Assembly (NCBI GenBank): GCA_964609385.1
Contig: CAZSSM010000052.1
Span: forward strand, 1-50,813
DNA from: CAZSSM01 sp964609385
GTDB taxonomy: Bacteria; Planctomycetota; Planctomycetia; Isosphaerales; Isosphaeraceae
Length of the DNA stretch: 50,813 nucleotides
Direction of reading: 5' to 3'
Position numbers and translations under genes: made by a program. The notes under the pieces are model-generated. The model worked only from the letters and a program-made list of their open reading frames with translations. It was not told the origin of the DNA and made no database searches. Shown here one piece after another: positions 15,970 through 25,674 of the stretch (the first letter of the stretch is position 1; the number at the start of each line of letters is the position of its first letter).

Positions 15970-18495
15970 TCAGTTGGTCGCCGGAGCAGACGGTTGGCTA
16001 GCTTCGCCTTCGCCCTCGGCGGCATTGGGCTCTTCGCCTTCGGGCGTTTGGTCGGCCTGCTGCTGGCCTTGGCGCAACTGTTGTTCACGGCGCTGGCTGG
16101 CTTCGCGCGAGGCCTTGTTGAGATCTTCCAGAGTGAAGGGGCGTTGACGTCCGGCATCCTGCAACGCCTGGCGCAGCGACTCGATGAGTTCTTGACGCTT
16201 GGTTTGAAGCGCCTCGGGCGTCTCGGGCTCCTCGGAGGAATCGGCGGGGTTCCAGACCACGTGGACCATGAAGTCGGTCCGGGTCAAGTAATCGATCCGG
16301 TCTTCCTGACCGCGCCCGCCGAAGGCGCCGCCGAATCTGCCGCCGCCCATCCCCATGCCACCACCCTGACCCACCCCCATCATGCCGCCATATTCGCCGT
16401 ATTCTTCCCCGGAGCCCATACCGCCGCCGTCGGCATCACCGCCCGCACCCGCGTAGGCCCCCATGCCGCCCTGGCCGGACATCTGACCGCCACCCTCACC
16501 GAGCCGGCCGCCGCCGGGACCGCCGCTGGCCGGGGCTGCCGCGGCGGCGCGGGGCATCAGTGGGATCGGCAGGGCCGACAGACCGTTGGTCCGGGCCCCC
16601 TTATCGGTGGTCCACTGCTCGTCTTCCTGAAACCAGGCCAACGTCGCGTGCGAGATCCCGTTGAGCCGCAGGTCCAAGTTCTCTTGGAACCGGGGCAGGA
16701 TCTGCTCGGAGAGGTAGACCAGCGGACCGAACCGGGTCGGCAAACCATTGAATGTGTCGGGCACGTCGGCGTTCTTGGTGGTGCTGTTCGGCGAGGGGTT
16801 GTAGTGGTGGCCGACGATCTGGATGACCCACCCTTCGCCTTCGGGCGGGTTGTTGCGGTCGTAGGGGTGCATGAACGCCTTGGTGAAGACGCCGAGATCG
16901 GCCAACTGCGAGTCGAACCACTGGGCGCGGAGGTCGGGCACGTAGACCGGGATGATCGCGTCGATGTGGATCCGGAGGTTGGCCAGGATCAGTTGATGCT
17001 CGGGCTCGTCGGGATCCAGCCCATAGACCTCAGCCTGGTCCGGGATGGCCTGGCTGAGCAGGACGCTGACTTGCGGCCAGGTGCTCTGGCCGGTGTTGGT
17101 GACGACGAGATTCTCGCCCTCGGTTTTCTTGTTGAGGAACTGAGATTTCTGGGTGCTGTAATCGGACTCGTAGCCGCTGGCCCGGGACGTAACGCTCTTG
17201 GCGCTGGCCACGGCCGAGTCGAAGCCGGGCTGCTTGGTGGAGGCCAAGACGCGGAAGTCGCCGGCGCCGAACTTGATCGTCAGGCCGAGCAGCAACAAGG
17301 CCGCGGCCACCAGGGCCCACGGCTTCTTGCGGCGGATCAGGCGCGCCTGGCGGATCTCCGGCGGCAGCAGGTTGGTCTGCAGCGGGCCCGGCCCCAAACC
17401 CTGAAGACCCAGGCCGTAGGCGACGGCGAACGAGGCCATGTTCTCCTTGAACTGCGGCTGCTCCAGCACGTCGCCGGTCAGCTTGTCGAACTGGTTCAAC
17501 TTGACCACCTCCAGCTCCAACTGCTGCTGGAGGTACTTCTGGAGGCCGGGCAGCTTGAAGCCGTTGCCCAGGCCGACGACCCGGCTGATCTCGGTCTTGC
17601 CCCGGTTGACGCTGGAGAAGAAGCCGACGGAGCGGCCGATCTCATGGGCCAGGTCGTGGTAGACCCCCTGCATCGCCTTGAACACAGCGCGCGGGTCGTG
17701 CGATTTGGCCGCCGTGGCGTTCCGCTTGAGGTGCTCGGCCTTGGCGAAGGTAAGCTTCAGCTCTTTGGTCAGGGCGCGGGTGAAGTGGTTGCCGCCGATC
17801 GCCACGTTCCGCTGCCAGATCCGGACGCCGTCGGTGATGATCAGGTCGGTGTGGTCGGCGCCCAGGTCGACCACGACCACCGACTTGCCCCCGCCGGGCT
17901 CCTCGACCTGGTCGAAGGCGGCGAAGTTGTACAGCGCCAGAGGCGCCATCTGGATCAGGTCTACCTCGATGCCCGCATCGGTCAGCGGCTCGATGGCCCG
18001 ATAGATCATCTCCCGCTTCATTGCGAAGAGGCCGACCTCAGTCTCGGTGAAGTCGAAATCGTCCTCGTCGTCGACCTCGTCCTTTTTGCCCTTCTTCTTC
18101 GGCTTGTCCTCCTCAGCGCCGGTGATCTGCTGATAGTCCCAGATCACCTCGTCCAAGCCGAAGGGGATGTGCTGGCGGGCTTCGAACTTGACGATGTCCG
18201 GGATCCGCTTCTTCTCGACCGGGGGAAGCTTGATAAACTTGACCAGGCCCGACTGGCCCGAGACCGCCAAGGAGACCCGGCAGCCGGCCATATCGTTGCG
18301 CTCCAGCAGGGTCGTCAGCGCCTGCTGGACCAACTCGTCGGCATCGGCGTCGGGCTGGCTGAGGATCTTGGGATACTCGATGAAGTCGAACGCTTCGGCG
18401 ATCGCGTGGCCGGGCTCCTCGCTCGGCAACAGTTTGATCGCCTTCAGCGCCGATTGGCCGATATCGATCGCCCAGACCGGTTGTAGCTTCGCCAT
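15970..18495 (-). CDS. PilM-PilN fusion protein (Type IV pilus/T2SS platform)
   Basis: Residues 1-375 are a PilM-type actin-like ATPase domain. It shows the phosphate-1 loop VWAIDIGQSALKAIKL, KLPPVEKKRIPDIVKFEARQ, phosphate-2 VVVVDLGADHTDLII followed by IGGNHFTRAL, and the nucleotide loop VVGLGNGFKLPGLQKYL. A Lys/Asp-rich insert lies near 142-160. Next comes TNLLPPEIRQARLIRRKK, the conserved stretch that starts PilN and normally binds PilM, and a transmembrane helix (about 392-410). A large extracytoplasmic part follows, with a Gly-rich segment near 648-735 and an acidic tail. So PilM and PilN, usually separate, are one 841-residue chain. The ATG at 18495 has GGAG nine bases upstream. It is first in its run. 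Confidence 0.9.
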   Translation of the reverse strand: MAKLQPVWAIDIGQSALKAIKLLPSEEPGHAIAEAFDFIEYPKILSQPDADADELVQQALTTLLERNDMAGCRVSLAVSGQSGLVKFIKLPPVEKKRIPDIVKFEARQHIPFGLDEVIWDYQQITGAEEDKPKKKGKKDEVDDEDDFDFTETEVGLFAMKREMIYRAIEPLTDAGIEVDLIQMAPLALYNFAAFDQVEEPGGGKSVVVVDLGADHTDLIITDGVRIWQRNVAIGGNHFTRALTKELKLTFAKAEHLKRNATAAKSHDPRAVFKAMQGVYHDLAHEIGRSVGFFSSVNRGKTEISRVVGLGNGFKLPGLQKYLQQQLELEVVKLNQFDKLTGDVLEQPQFKENMASFAVAYGLGLQGLGPGPLQTNLLPPEIRQARLIRRKKPWALVAAALLLLGLTIKFGAGDFRVLASTKQPGFDSAVASAKSVTSRASGYESDYSTQKSQFLNKKTEGENLVVTNTGQSTWPQVSVLLSQAIPDQAEVYGLDPDEPEHQLILANLRIHIDAIIPVYVPDLRAQWFDSQLADLGVFTKAFMHPYDRNNPPEGEGWVIQIVGHHYNPSPNSTTKNADVPDTFNGLPTRFGPLVYLSEQILPRFQENLDLRLNGISHATLAWFQEDEQWTTDKGARTNGLSALPIPLMPRAAAAAPASGGPGGGRLGEGGGQMSGQGGMGAYAGAGGDADGGGMGSGEEYGEYGGMMGVGQGGGMGMGGGRFGGAFGGRGQEDRIDYLTRTDFMVHVVWNPADSSEEPETPEALQTKRQELIESLRQALQDAGRQRPFTLEDLNKASREASQRREQQLRQGQQQADQTPEGEEPNAAEGEGEASQPSAPATN

Positions 18496-19139
18496 GGGGT
18501 CACGCTCCCAGAGGAAGGTTGAGCGCTCCGACACGACAGGCCTGTCGGTCCAGAGACCACGCCCAGCCCGATCCGAAGACTCGGACCCGAAGCGCGGTCC
18601 CGGCGACGAGGTCGGACGCCGTCGGTCGCAGGATCACATCTCAATTGATCGGATGTTGTGAAGAAGAGTCATACGCTAGCATGGGCCGAGACGGGCCGTC
18701 AACACGCGCCAAACCGCGCGCTGAGGCGGGCCGAACCGGACCAGCCGGGACCGAGCGACGCGATCGAGAACCGATCGGGCGCCCTCGGTCGAGCGTATCG
18801 GTTGAGACTTGGATGTCGTCGACGGGTCGGAAGTTCCCGATTTTTTCGTTCGACGCGAAAGGACCTCTCTGGGATTCACGCCCCGAAACCCCGCTCTGTG
18901 ACGGGTGATCGCGGCCCTCCGACGATTCGATGCCCCCACTCGGTGATCTCAATCACAGTCCCACCGACGGTCACGAACCCGTCCTCGTCGTCCAGCGATC
19001 ATCTCGTCCCACCCATCTTCGACCATTCACCCTAGCTTATCATACGGCCATCCTGACTCGTTGCACACGACCAACCCGACCCAGTCGACCTCGTTCCGCG
19101 GAATTGCCGAGACCCTAAAGGCCCCGACGCACCGAGATC
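18496..19139. other. Divergent intergenic region upstream of the pilM-like operon
   Basis: These 644 bases lie between the divergently oriented pilM-pilN fusion and the zinc-ribbon gene. They should carry promoters for both. I see no convincing small gene, RNA gene or strong consensus promoter; open frames here are short and unsupported. Confidence 0.4.
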
Positions 19140-19724
19140 ATGTCCAAAATCACCGCCTTTACCTGCCCGCAATGCCAGCGATCCTGGATCCCGAACGACG
19201 CCTCCGCGCTGACGACTTGTCCACAGTGCGGGCACTCACTGGAGCCTGAGCCGGTCGTCGAACAATCCCCGAACACTCCGAACGATTTTGAGGACCCGCC
19301 GGAGACCTCCGAGCCTCTCACAATCTCCGACGATGTGGCCATCGAAGCCACCGCGAACTCCGACGAACCAGATCCTCAGACGCCCCCGGATCCCGGCGCT
19401 CCGTTTGAGAACCATGGAGACGTCGAGGGTTGGGGTCACATTTATGAGTTGGCCGACCCCGCCGGATCGATCGACCGGAACGCGACGACCATCGAGATCG
19501 ACCGATCTCCCGAGGAGACGTCCGCCCCGTTGCCCATCACGGACGACCCCGAGCCACCCCCAACCATCGCCCTGGATCGCGACGACGCTTCGAAACGGCC
19601 CTCCGACTCGGCTCCGACCGCCGCCAACCCGTCGCCGCGTGACGTCCCGATCTGGGCACCTGTGCTCTCGCTGCTGGCTGCCCTGATGCTGCTCGGACTG
19701 ATCCTCCAATATCTGTCCGGCTGA
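19140..19724 (+). CDS. Zinc-ribbon protein with a C-terminal membrane anchor
   Basis: This 194-residue hypothetical protein begins with a two-knuckle zinc ribbon: CPQC at about 9-12 and CPQC at about 29-32, separated by a short loop. A long acidic, Pro-rich and probably disordered linker follows (about 40-170). It ends in one hydrophobic helix (WAPVLSLLAALMLLGLILQYL), giving a tail-anchored layout with the zinc ribbon in the cytoplasm. This arrangement is common in planctomycete genomes and has no fixed function. It is divergent from the pilus operon, and nothing in the sequence ties it to that system. Confidence 0.75.
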   Translation: MSKITAFTCPQCQRSWIPNDASALTTCPQCGHSLEPEPVVEQSPNTPNDFEDPPETSEPLTISDDVAIEATANSDEPDPQTPPDPGAPFENHGDVEGWGHIYELADPAGSIDRNATTIEIDRSPEETSAPLPITDDPEPPPTIALDRDDASKRPSDSAPTAANPSPRDVPIWAPVLSLLAALMLLGLILQYLSG

Positions 19725-19833
19725 CCGAGCGATCGGGCATGGTTATGCTGGGACGGATGGGGCGATCGACGACCAAGGTCATCGCCCACCCATCCACAAT
19801 GGATATGTGTTTCGAGATCGGGGGGTCTCCGCC

Positions 19834-20907
19834 ATGTCGCACGTCGTCTGCATCGCCCTGCTCATGCATCTCAACATGGCCCCGATCCCCAACGCCGACG
19901 AGGAGGCGACGACCACGGAACGCGGAGCGGTGACTCAGGTCGACTGCTTCACCGAAGCGCCCTTCGCCTCATGCCACGCCTCGAGCCTGATCGCCCTGCC
20001 CGGCCGTGAGGTGCTGGTCACCTACTTCGCCGGCACCGACGAGGGTGAGCCCGACGTCGGCATCTGGCTGTCGAGGGGTCGGCTCGGCCCCGACTTCCGA
20101 CCGACCTGGAATCCGCCCCGGCAAGTCGTCGACGTGCCCGGCGTGCCCTGTTGGAACCCGGTCCTACACCGGATGGCCACCGGCGAACTCCTGCTCTTTT
20201 ACAAGGCCGGGCCGAGCCCCCGCGAGTGGTCCGGCTTCTTGATCCGATCGGACGACCTGGGCCGGACCTGGAGCGAACCGGAGCTGCTGCCCGCCGGGAT
20301 CCTGGGACCGATCCGGAGCAAGCCCTGGGAGGACTCCGAAGGGCGCTTGATCTGCGGCTCGTCGGTGGAGAGCTATCGGGCCTGGGCCTGCTGGGTCGAG
20401 ATCACCCCCGACGCCGGTCGGACCTGGACCAAGCACGGGCCGATCGGGGTCCCGGGCCGACCGTATGGGATCATCCAACCATCAGTCTTCCCGATCGGCG
20501 CGGAGGGACGCCATCTCGGGTTCTTGGCTCGGTCGCGGGGGATCGGTCGGCTCTGCCGTTCCGAATCGCGCGACGGCGGCTTGACCTGGACCGACGCCGA
20601 GCCGATCGCGCTGCCCAACCCGAACGCGGGCGCCGACGCGACCCGATTGGCCGACGGACGCCTGGCCGTCATCGCCAACCCTGTCGAGCGGGGCCGGAGC
20701 CCGCTGGCCGTCGCCTTCAGCGACGACGACGGCCGAACCTTCGACATCCGCCTGACCCTCGAAGACGAACCCGGCGAATACTCCTACCCCGCCCTCACCC
20801 AGGACAACGACGGTCGGATTCATATGAGCTATACCTGGCGGCGTCGCCGAATCCGCTATGCATCGTTCGACTCATCAAGTCTCGGCATTCCTTCACGTCT
20901 GGATTAA
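19834..20907 (+). CDS. Sialidase-like exported protein (BNR/Asp-box propeller)
   Basis: This 357-residue protein belongs to the BNR-repeat neuraminidase-like group. Four Asp-box motifs are visible: SDDLGRTW, TPDAGRTW, SRDGGLTW and SDDDGRTF, spaced as in a six-bladed propeller. The stretch CWNPVLHRMATGELLLFYK and the ending YSYPALTQDNDGRIHMSYTW match the exo-alpha-sialidase-like family of planctomycetes and Bacteroidetes. A short hydrophobic N-terminus (SHVVCIALLMHLNMA) could be a signal peptide. The ATG at 19834 has a GGGGG tract about eight bases upstream; GTG 19807 is an alternative. The substrate is likely a glycan, but true sialidase activity is not assured in this broad family. Confidence 0.8.
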   Translation: MSHVVCIALLMHLNMAPIPNADEEATTTERGAVTQVDCFTEAPFASCHASSLIALPGREVLVTYFAGTDEGEPDVGIWLSRGRLGPDFRPTWNPPRQVVDVPGVPCWNPVLHRMATGELLLFYKAGPSPREWSGFLIRSDDLGRTWSEPELLPAGILGPIRSKPWEDSEGRLICGSSVESYRAWACWVEITPDAGRTWTKHGPIGVPGRPYGIIQPSVFPIGAEGRHLGFLARSRGIGRLCRSESRDGGLTWTDAEPIALPNPNAGADATRLADGRLAVIANPVERGRSPLAVAFSDDDGRTFDIRLTLEDEPGEYSYPALTQDNDGRIHMSYTWRRRRIRYASFDSSSLGIPSRLD

Positions 20908-20998
20908 CCAGACCTTACAGGACCTACAGACGTGACAGCAAAACAACGAAACGTCCATCGGAACGGGTGGAAGCATCGAAGTCTTTGGCGGGTTTGAC

Positions 20999-23900
20999 TC
21001 AACGGACGCGGACCCGGACACGCGCTGGGGGTTCGTCAGCATCGGCCACTGGTCCATCGGACAGAACGAGCTGCTCGACGCGGAGGTCGTCGAAGTAGGC
21101 ATCGCCGAAGCCGGCCAGGCCAATCAGGACCGAAACGGGCCGGTCATCGGGGACGCGCCGATAGAGGACGACTTCGGACCATTCGGGGATCGCGTCGGTG
21201 GCCCGCCATTGAAGGCGTCGGCCGCCGATGGAGTCGCGGACGATCAGGCCGCCACCGCCAGGCGGGAGCGGACGCGGGAGCCGGACCTTGACGCGGATCC
21301 GGAGCAGGTCACCGACGCGGAGCGGCGCCTCGGCATCGCGGGGTTGGCCGGTCGGCCCGACCATCAGCTCGGGCGTGCGGACCGCCGCGGCCGGATGGAC
21401 CAGGTAGGGCGAAAGCCGATCGATCTCTTCGACGGTCTCCGGACCGACCGAGAACCGCAAGACGCGTCCGCCGTCGGCGCCCTGGTCGTCCTGGATGATC
21501 ATCCGGCTGGGGAAGTCGGGGTTGTCGTAGCCTTCCTGGGTCCAGCCAGCCTGGCTGAGCACCTCAGCCGACTCGAAGTCGCCGCCGGGCACCAGGCTGG
21601 GCCCGAACCGGCTGGAGACGTTGCTGGCCCAATAGTAGAGCTGGGGCAACGTGTTGAACGAGCAGAGCGGTGGCGCGGCGATGGGCGCGACCAGGCTGCG
21701 GACCGTCGCGGATCGCTCCGTATCAGGCTGAGCGCGTCGCGAGGCGTCGGTGGCCTCGGTGAGGGTCCGGAGGGCCTGCTCCCAATGCTCGCGCATCAGG
21801 AGCCGGAGCGGTCGCGCCACCCGACGCGCCGCCGCCCAGGCCTCGGCGTAGTCCTGGCTGGCGTAGGAGGCCCGGGCCTCGGCCAAGGTCTCCTGGGCGC
21901 GCTGCACGATCGCCTCGGCCTGCGGGACGCTCCGGTTGCGCAGGGTCACCAGGCGCCCTTGGGTCTCGTTGAACCAGTCGAGTTGCACCTGCGCCTGCTC
22001 CAGGGCCAGTTCGACGGCCCGGGCGCGGACGCCGAGGATCTGGTCCTGCAACCGCTGGGTGAAGGTCCGGCCTCGGTCCTTGGCTTCGAACGGCACGTCG
22101 GTGGTGACCAGGACCAGGTCGGTCGGCCCGAAGTCGGGCACGGTCACCTCAAGGCCGCCGGGCACCAGCTTGCCGTCGAGCGGCTGGAGCCCGCCCAGGG
22201 TGATCCGATAGGGCAAGGCGTTCCGATAGGTTCCGGGGACCCGGATCTTAATCGCCGAGGCGGCCATCTGCGGCGGCTGCCACTGCGCTCCAGGGGCGAA
22301 GTCGGTGATCATCAGTAGCTGGCTCCGCCGATCGTGCGAGCGGACCGCCAAGGCGCGGATGCTCGGGTGCGCTCGGACCTCCTGAGGCGCGCGTTCGAAG
22401 GGGATCAGTTCGCCGGCGGGCCTCGGACGTGGACGCGCTTCATAGACGTCGAGCATCCGCAGGTCACTGGCTTTGGGGTGGGCCAAGAGCGGTTCGAGCA
22501 ACTGGACCTCGGCATTGAGCAACGTCAGCTCGAGCAAACGCGCCCGCCCCAGGCCGTCGCCCTGCATCAAACTGGGGTCGCCCCGGACAATCAGGCCGCG
22601 ATATCCGGCCGCCATCGCTTGGTAATAGCCCAGCCGAATCTGCTCGGGCTGGACTTGCGGATAGCCCCAGGCCGGCGGGACGTCCAGGCCCCAGATGGCG
22701 CGGAGCACCTCGTTCGGCGTCGATGCCTCGACAGTCGTCCAGAACAGGCCGCGCTGGTTGGCCAGGGCCGTGTCCAGCCGCCGCTGGTTGAGGAACCGTC
22801 GCGCATCCCAGGGGTCCTGCATCGCCGCCCAGCCGTCCGCGTTGACGCCCAGCAACGACAGGTTCTGCGGCGTCTGGCTGTAGGCAGACCATTCGCCGGC
22901 GACCTCCCCAGTGGTCAGGCCCGAGAACGCCGGGCCGTTGCGGAAACGGCCCGGCTCATTGCGGAAAATCCGGTCGGAATAGCGGATGCGTTCGCGATCG
23001 CCCCCGCGCTCCTCGAGATCGTGCGCACGGCCCAGGTCGCGACCCAGGCTCCAGAAGGCCACCGACTCGGCGAACGGGAACGCCCGAGCCTGACGCAGCA
23101 TCCCCTCGGGGGTGTCGGGCCGCAGCCGGACCATCAGGACCAATCGCTGGTCCAACGCCTGTTGGATCCGTCCCGGATCCTCGTCGACGTCAACAACGAT
23201 CCCGTGAAAGCCGGACAAGTAGATCTCCGCCGGATCAACGCCCGGCATATCGGCCAGTCGGAACAGCCAAGGATGGCCGTCCAACTCGAGTTGGCTGCCC
23301 TCGAGGCGGAGCCGACCGGTGACCAACGGGTCCTCCGCAACGTCGCGGCCTCCGGCAATCGCGCCGGGCATGCCCGGGCCGGCACCGGCCTCGGGGAGAA
23401 TCGCACCTTCGGGCACCGGCGAGACCGACAGGGCGTCCAGGTAGATCTCCGAAGGGCCCAAGGCCCCTTGCACGTTGATCACCAGTTGATCGATGTACGC
23501 TCCGGTCAGCGGGATCGCCCGGTTGAGCCGCGCCTGGCCGATCCGGACCTGCGCGCGGACGTCCTCCAACACGTCGCGCACGAACAAGGTCTGCCAGCCA
23601 TCGATCAGGCGATAGGTCGACTCCGGCGCGTTGCCGCCGGTCACGACGAAGTAGTTCTGGCCGGTCTCCGGATCCTTATGGCCCGGCAGGACCACCCGCG
23701 CCATCAACTGGGCCCCGATCCGGTTGCTCCGGACCGCCAGGCTCGCCGCGAACCCCTCGCTCAACGGGACCCGGGGCAGGCGATAGCTGAAGTAGAACCC
23801 GCCCACATCGTGCGCGACGAACTCGATCCGCTCCGAGAACCGACCGTCGAACGCCGCTTGCGCCGTCCGGTCGTGGTTGAGCAGTTCGATGTGCCCCAAG

Positions 23901-24277
23901 GGTCCCTGCGCCTCGCGACGCCAGGTCGGCCGGGCCGACTCGAAGTGATCTTGATACCGCCCATCGATAAGACTGGGCGTCGCCGGCAACGCGTCGCGAT
24001 CCTGGATCGCCCCCGCCTCGGGCGCCGGATTCCGAGGGAGCTCCGGGAGGCCCGGCGCGTCGGGCAACGCCCCGAAGTCGAACGGGTCCTGACCCCGAGC
24101 CGTTGGGATCGAGGCGTTCCCGGCGATCGCCATGATCGCGACGACCAGCAGCATCCGAATCGAGATTGAGCCGGTCCAAGCCCCTCGTCGCGACGTCGCG
24201 GTCGGGCGGTCCGTCGACATCCCGGCTCCGATTGCCCATCGGAACGTCCACGCGCTTCCAGATTTGATCGGGTCCAT
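20999..24277 (-). CDS. Large exported protein, planctomycete hypothetical (glycosidase-like architecture)
   Basis: This 1092-residue protein has a late signal peptide (MLLVVAIMAIAGNASIPTARGQ). It then shows a beta-sandwich-like segment with carbohydrate-binding features (HFESARPTWRREAQGPLGHI, YIDQLVINVQGALGPSEIYLDALSV). A central region (LDGHPWLFRLADMPGVDP ... AFPFAESVAFWSLGRDLG) is reminiscent of the TIM-barrel part of GH2/GH5-like enzymes, a helical Arg/Ala-rich segment follows, and a C-terminal jelly-roll-like part ends in YFDDLRVEQLVL. I do not see a clear catalytic Glu pair, so activity is uncertain. The ATG at 24277 has AAAGGAGG eleven bases upstream; 24220 is an alternative start. It converges with the sialidase-like gene. 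Confidence 0.75.
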   Translation of the reverse strand: MDPIKSGSAWTFRWAIGAGMSTDRPTATSRRGAWTGSISIRMLLVVAIMAIAGNASIPTARGQDPFDFGALPDAPGLPELPRNPAPEAGAIQDRDALPATPSLIDGRYQDHFESARPTWRREAQGPLGHIELLNHDRTAQAAFDGRFSERIEFVAHDVGGFYFSYRLPRVPLSEGFAASLAVRSNRIGAQLMARVVLPGHKDPETGQNYFVVTGGNAPESTYRLIDGWQTLFVRDVLEDVRAQVRIGQARLNRAIPLTGAYIDQLVINVQGALGPSEIYLDALSVSPVPEGAILPEAGAGPGMPGAIAGGRDVAEDPLVTGRLRLEGSQLELDGHPWLFRLADMPGVDPAEIYLSGFHGIVVDVDEDPGRIQQALDQRLVLMVRLRPDTPEGMLRQARAFPFAESVAFWSLGRDLGRAHDLEERGGDRERIRYSDRIFRNEPGRFRNGPAFSGLTTGEVAGEWSAYSQTPQNLSLLGVNADGWAAMQDPWDARRFLNQRRLDTALANQRGLFWTTVEASTPNEVLRAIWGLDVPPAWGYPQVQPEQIRLGYYQAMAAGYRGLIVRGDPSLMQGDGLGRARLLELTLLNAEVQLLEPLLAHPKASDLRMLDVYEARPRPRPAGELIPFERAPQEVRAHPSIRALAVRSHDRRSQLLMITDFAPGAQWQPPQMAASAIKIRVPGTYRNALPYRITLGGLQPLDGKLVPGGLEVTVPDFGPTDLVLVTTDVPFEAKDRGRTFTQRLQDQILGVRARAVELALEQAQVQLDWFNETQGRLVTLRNRSVPQAEAIVQRAQETLAEARASYASQDYAEAWAAARRVARPLRLLMREHWEQALRTLTEATDASRRAQPDTERSATVRSLVAPIAAPPLCSFNTLPQLYYWASNVSSRFGPSLVPGGDFESAEVLSQAGWTQEGYDNPDFPSRMIIQDDQGADGGRVLRFSVGPETVEEIDRLSPYLVHPAAAVRTPELMVGPTGQPRDAEAPLRVGDLLRIRVKVRLPRPLPPGGGGLIVRDSIGGRRLQWRATDAIPEWSEVVLYRRVPDDRPVSVLIGLAGFGDAYFDDLRVEQLVLSDGPVADADEPPARVRVRVR

Positions 24278-25280
24278 TGCTCCGACGCCCTCCTTTGACG
24301 CGAATCCGTCGATGTCCGCCATCCCCAACGAGCCCCGGGACGCAGGCCATCGGAGAAGAACGCCGATTCACCCCGAAACCGCCCCACACTCCGCACTCAG
24401 CCCGCGCGGTGGTCACCCTAAACCCCCCGGACCACTTGGCAAAGCCCAATCGTGAAGGCTCGCATCGGTTAGCGACGCGGCCCCCAACTTGGGCGGGGCG
24501 AAGTCGGATCGTCCCAGGAGCGATCCGGAAGGCCGTGCCGCCGGCTTTCCTCTCCGGACAGGTCTTGCGACGGTGAGGAAACGTGTCGGGCAAGGGGGAA
24601 ACAGCCCATCGTCGCAATTGCTGACCCGTTTCAAGAAAAATCCCAGAATGTGCTTGAATTAGATAACCCAGAGCGTTCGACACGGGATCCCGATTCGCCT
24701 GATCGACCGACGGCATCCCGGTCCGATTCTTGAGGGGCGGCTCGTCGGGCGTAACGGATCGCTCCTCCTTTGCCAGGCGGGCCAATGGTTGGGGTGACTG
24801 GAAACCAGCACGCTTGGGGGCCGAACTTCAAGGACGATCCGGGTGAGTTGGCCACCCGTTCTAGTGAGGGTTGGCCATCCCGATGACGTCTTCCCCCGGG
24901 GTCTGCTCCGCGTTGCGTCGCAGTCCCCAGCCACCCGAACACGGCGCTGAGGTGGGATGGTGGGGCCAAGACCAACACCGAATCCGCCTCGGGATCCCTG
25001 AGGATTTCGGGCCCAGAGACGATCGATTTGCTGAAAAGATCGCAATCGGACGTCGGTCCGTGAATCACCCGACCGACGGATTCGACTCCCGGCGCTGGGA
25101 CCTTCGAGGAAGCCCATGAGCTTTTTCGAGGGATGGTGGGTGACGGCCCACATCTCACCCACCCCGCACGAATAACCCGAACCACCGAACCGGAACAGCA
25201 GGCAAACTTTGCCAAGACCGCCGCGCCGCGCGGTAGGTTTGGGTGTCGAGATGATGGGAGGGCAGTTTGAGGGCGACGCG
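24278..25280. other. 1 kb stretch without a convincing gene
   Basis: Open frames on the minus strand (for example 24659-25306) have low-quality composition, no ribosome binding site and no recognisable motif, so I leave them uncalled. The stretch contains a perfect 9-bp hairpin at 25135-25143/25155-25163 (GGTGGGTGA and TCACCCACC around eleven bases). Confidence 0.45.
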
Positions 25281-25628
25281 ATGATGACAACACCCCGATG
25301 TACCACCGAAGACGCGGGCCGGCTGGGGCGGACCCGGCGGATTGACCCGGCACATCAGGCCCACGGGTTGGAGGTGCTCCGCGACCGGGTCCGCGACCTG
25401 CCCTGGGCCTATCGCCGCGACCTGGAGCCACTGGTCGAAGAGGCGATCGAGGCGGCGAGGCTGCAACGCCACGCCATGGATCTGGCCAGCGACGCCCTGA
25501 AACGGCTCCGCGACGAGGCCGAAGCTGAGGGTACCGGCACCCATGCCTCGAAACGGGAGCCGACCGTCGATCGCGGGGCCAAGGGTGCGGCGACCGGGCT
25601 CCGCGCCGCCTTCCGGGTCCACTCCTGA
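25281..25628 (+). CDS. Small helical hypothetical protein
   Basis: This 115-residue protein has a central, strongly helical and charged segment (GLEVLRDRVRDLPWAYRRDL ... VEEAIEAARLQRHAMDL) and a low-complexity C-terminus. No family recognised. The start is ambiguous: ATG-ATG at 25281/25284 follows a GAGGG tract, and ATG 25251 is in the same frame. Codon use is GC-rich like real genes here. It converges with the M28 peptidase gene. Confidence 0.5.
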   Translation: MMTTPRCTTEDAGRLGRTRRIDPAHQAHGLEVLRDRVRDLPWAYRRDLEPLVEEAIEAARLQRHAMDLASDALKRLRDEAEAEGTGTHASKREPTVDRGAKGAATGLRAAFRVHS

Positions 25629-25674
25629 CCAATCGGCCCGCGTCGGCAACGGCAACGGCGATGGCTCAGCCCGA

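Noticed and set aside
15994..18486. An 830-residue open frame on the plus strand opposite the PilM-PilN fusion
   Set aside because: It is the complement of a strongly supported gene; GC-rich DNA leaves long open antisense frames. Its Gln/Asp/Leu-rich composition is not like a real protein.
22334..24169. A 611-residue open frame on the plus strand opposite the 1092-residue protein
   Set aside because: Low-complexity Arg/Gln/Pro-rich reading typical of a complement frame; the minus-strand gene has a signal peptide and a good ribosome binding site.
24659..25306. A 215-residue minus-strand open frame in the gap left of the M28 gene
   Set aside because: No recognisable motif, no ribosome binding site, composition unlike neighbouring proteins.
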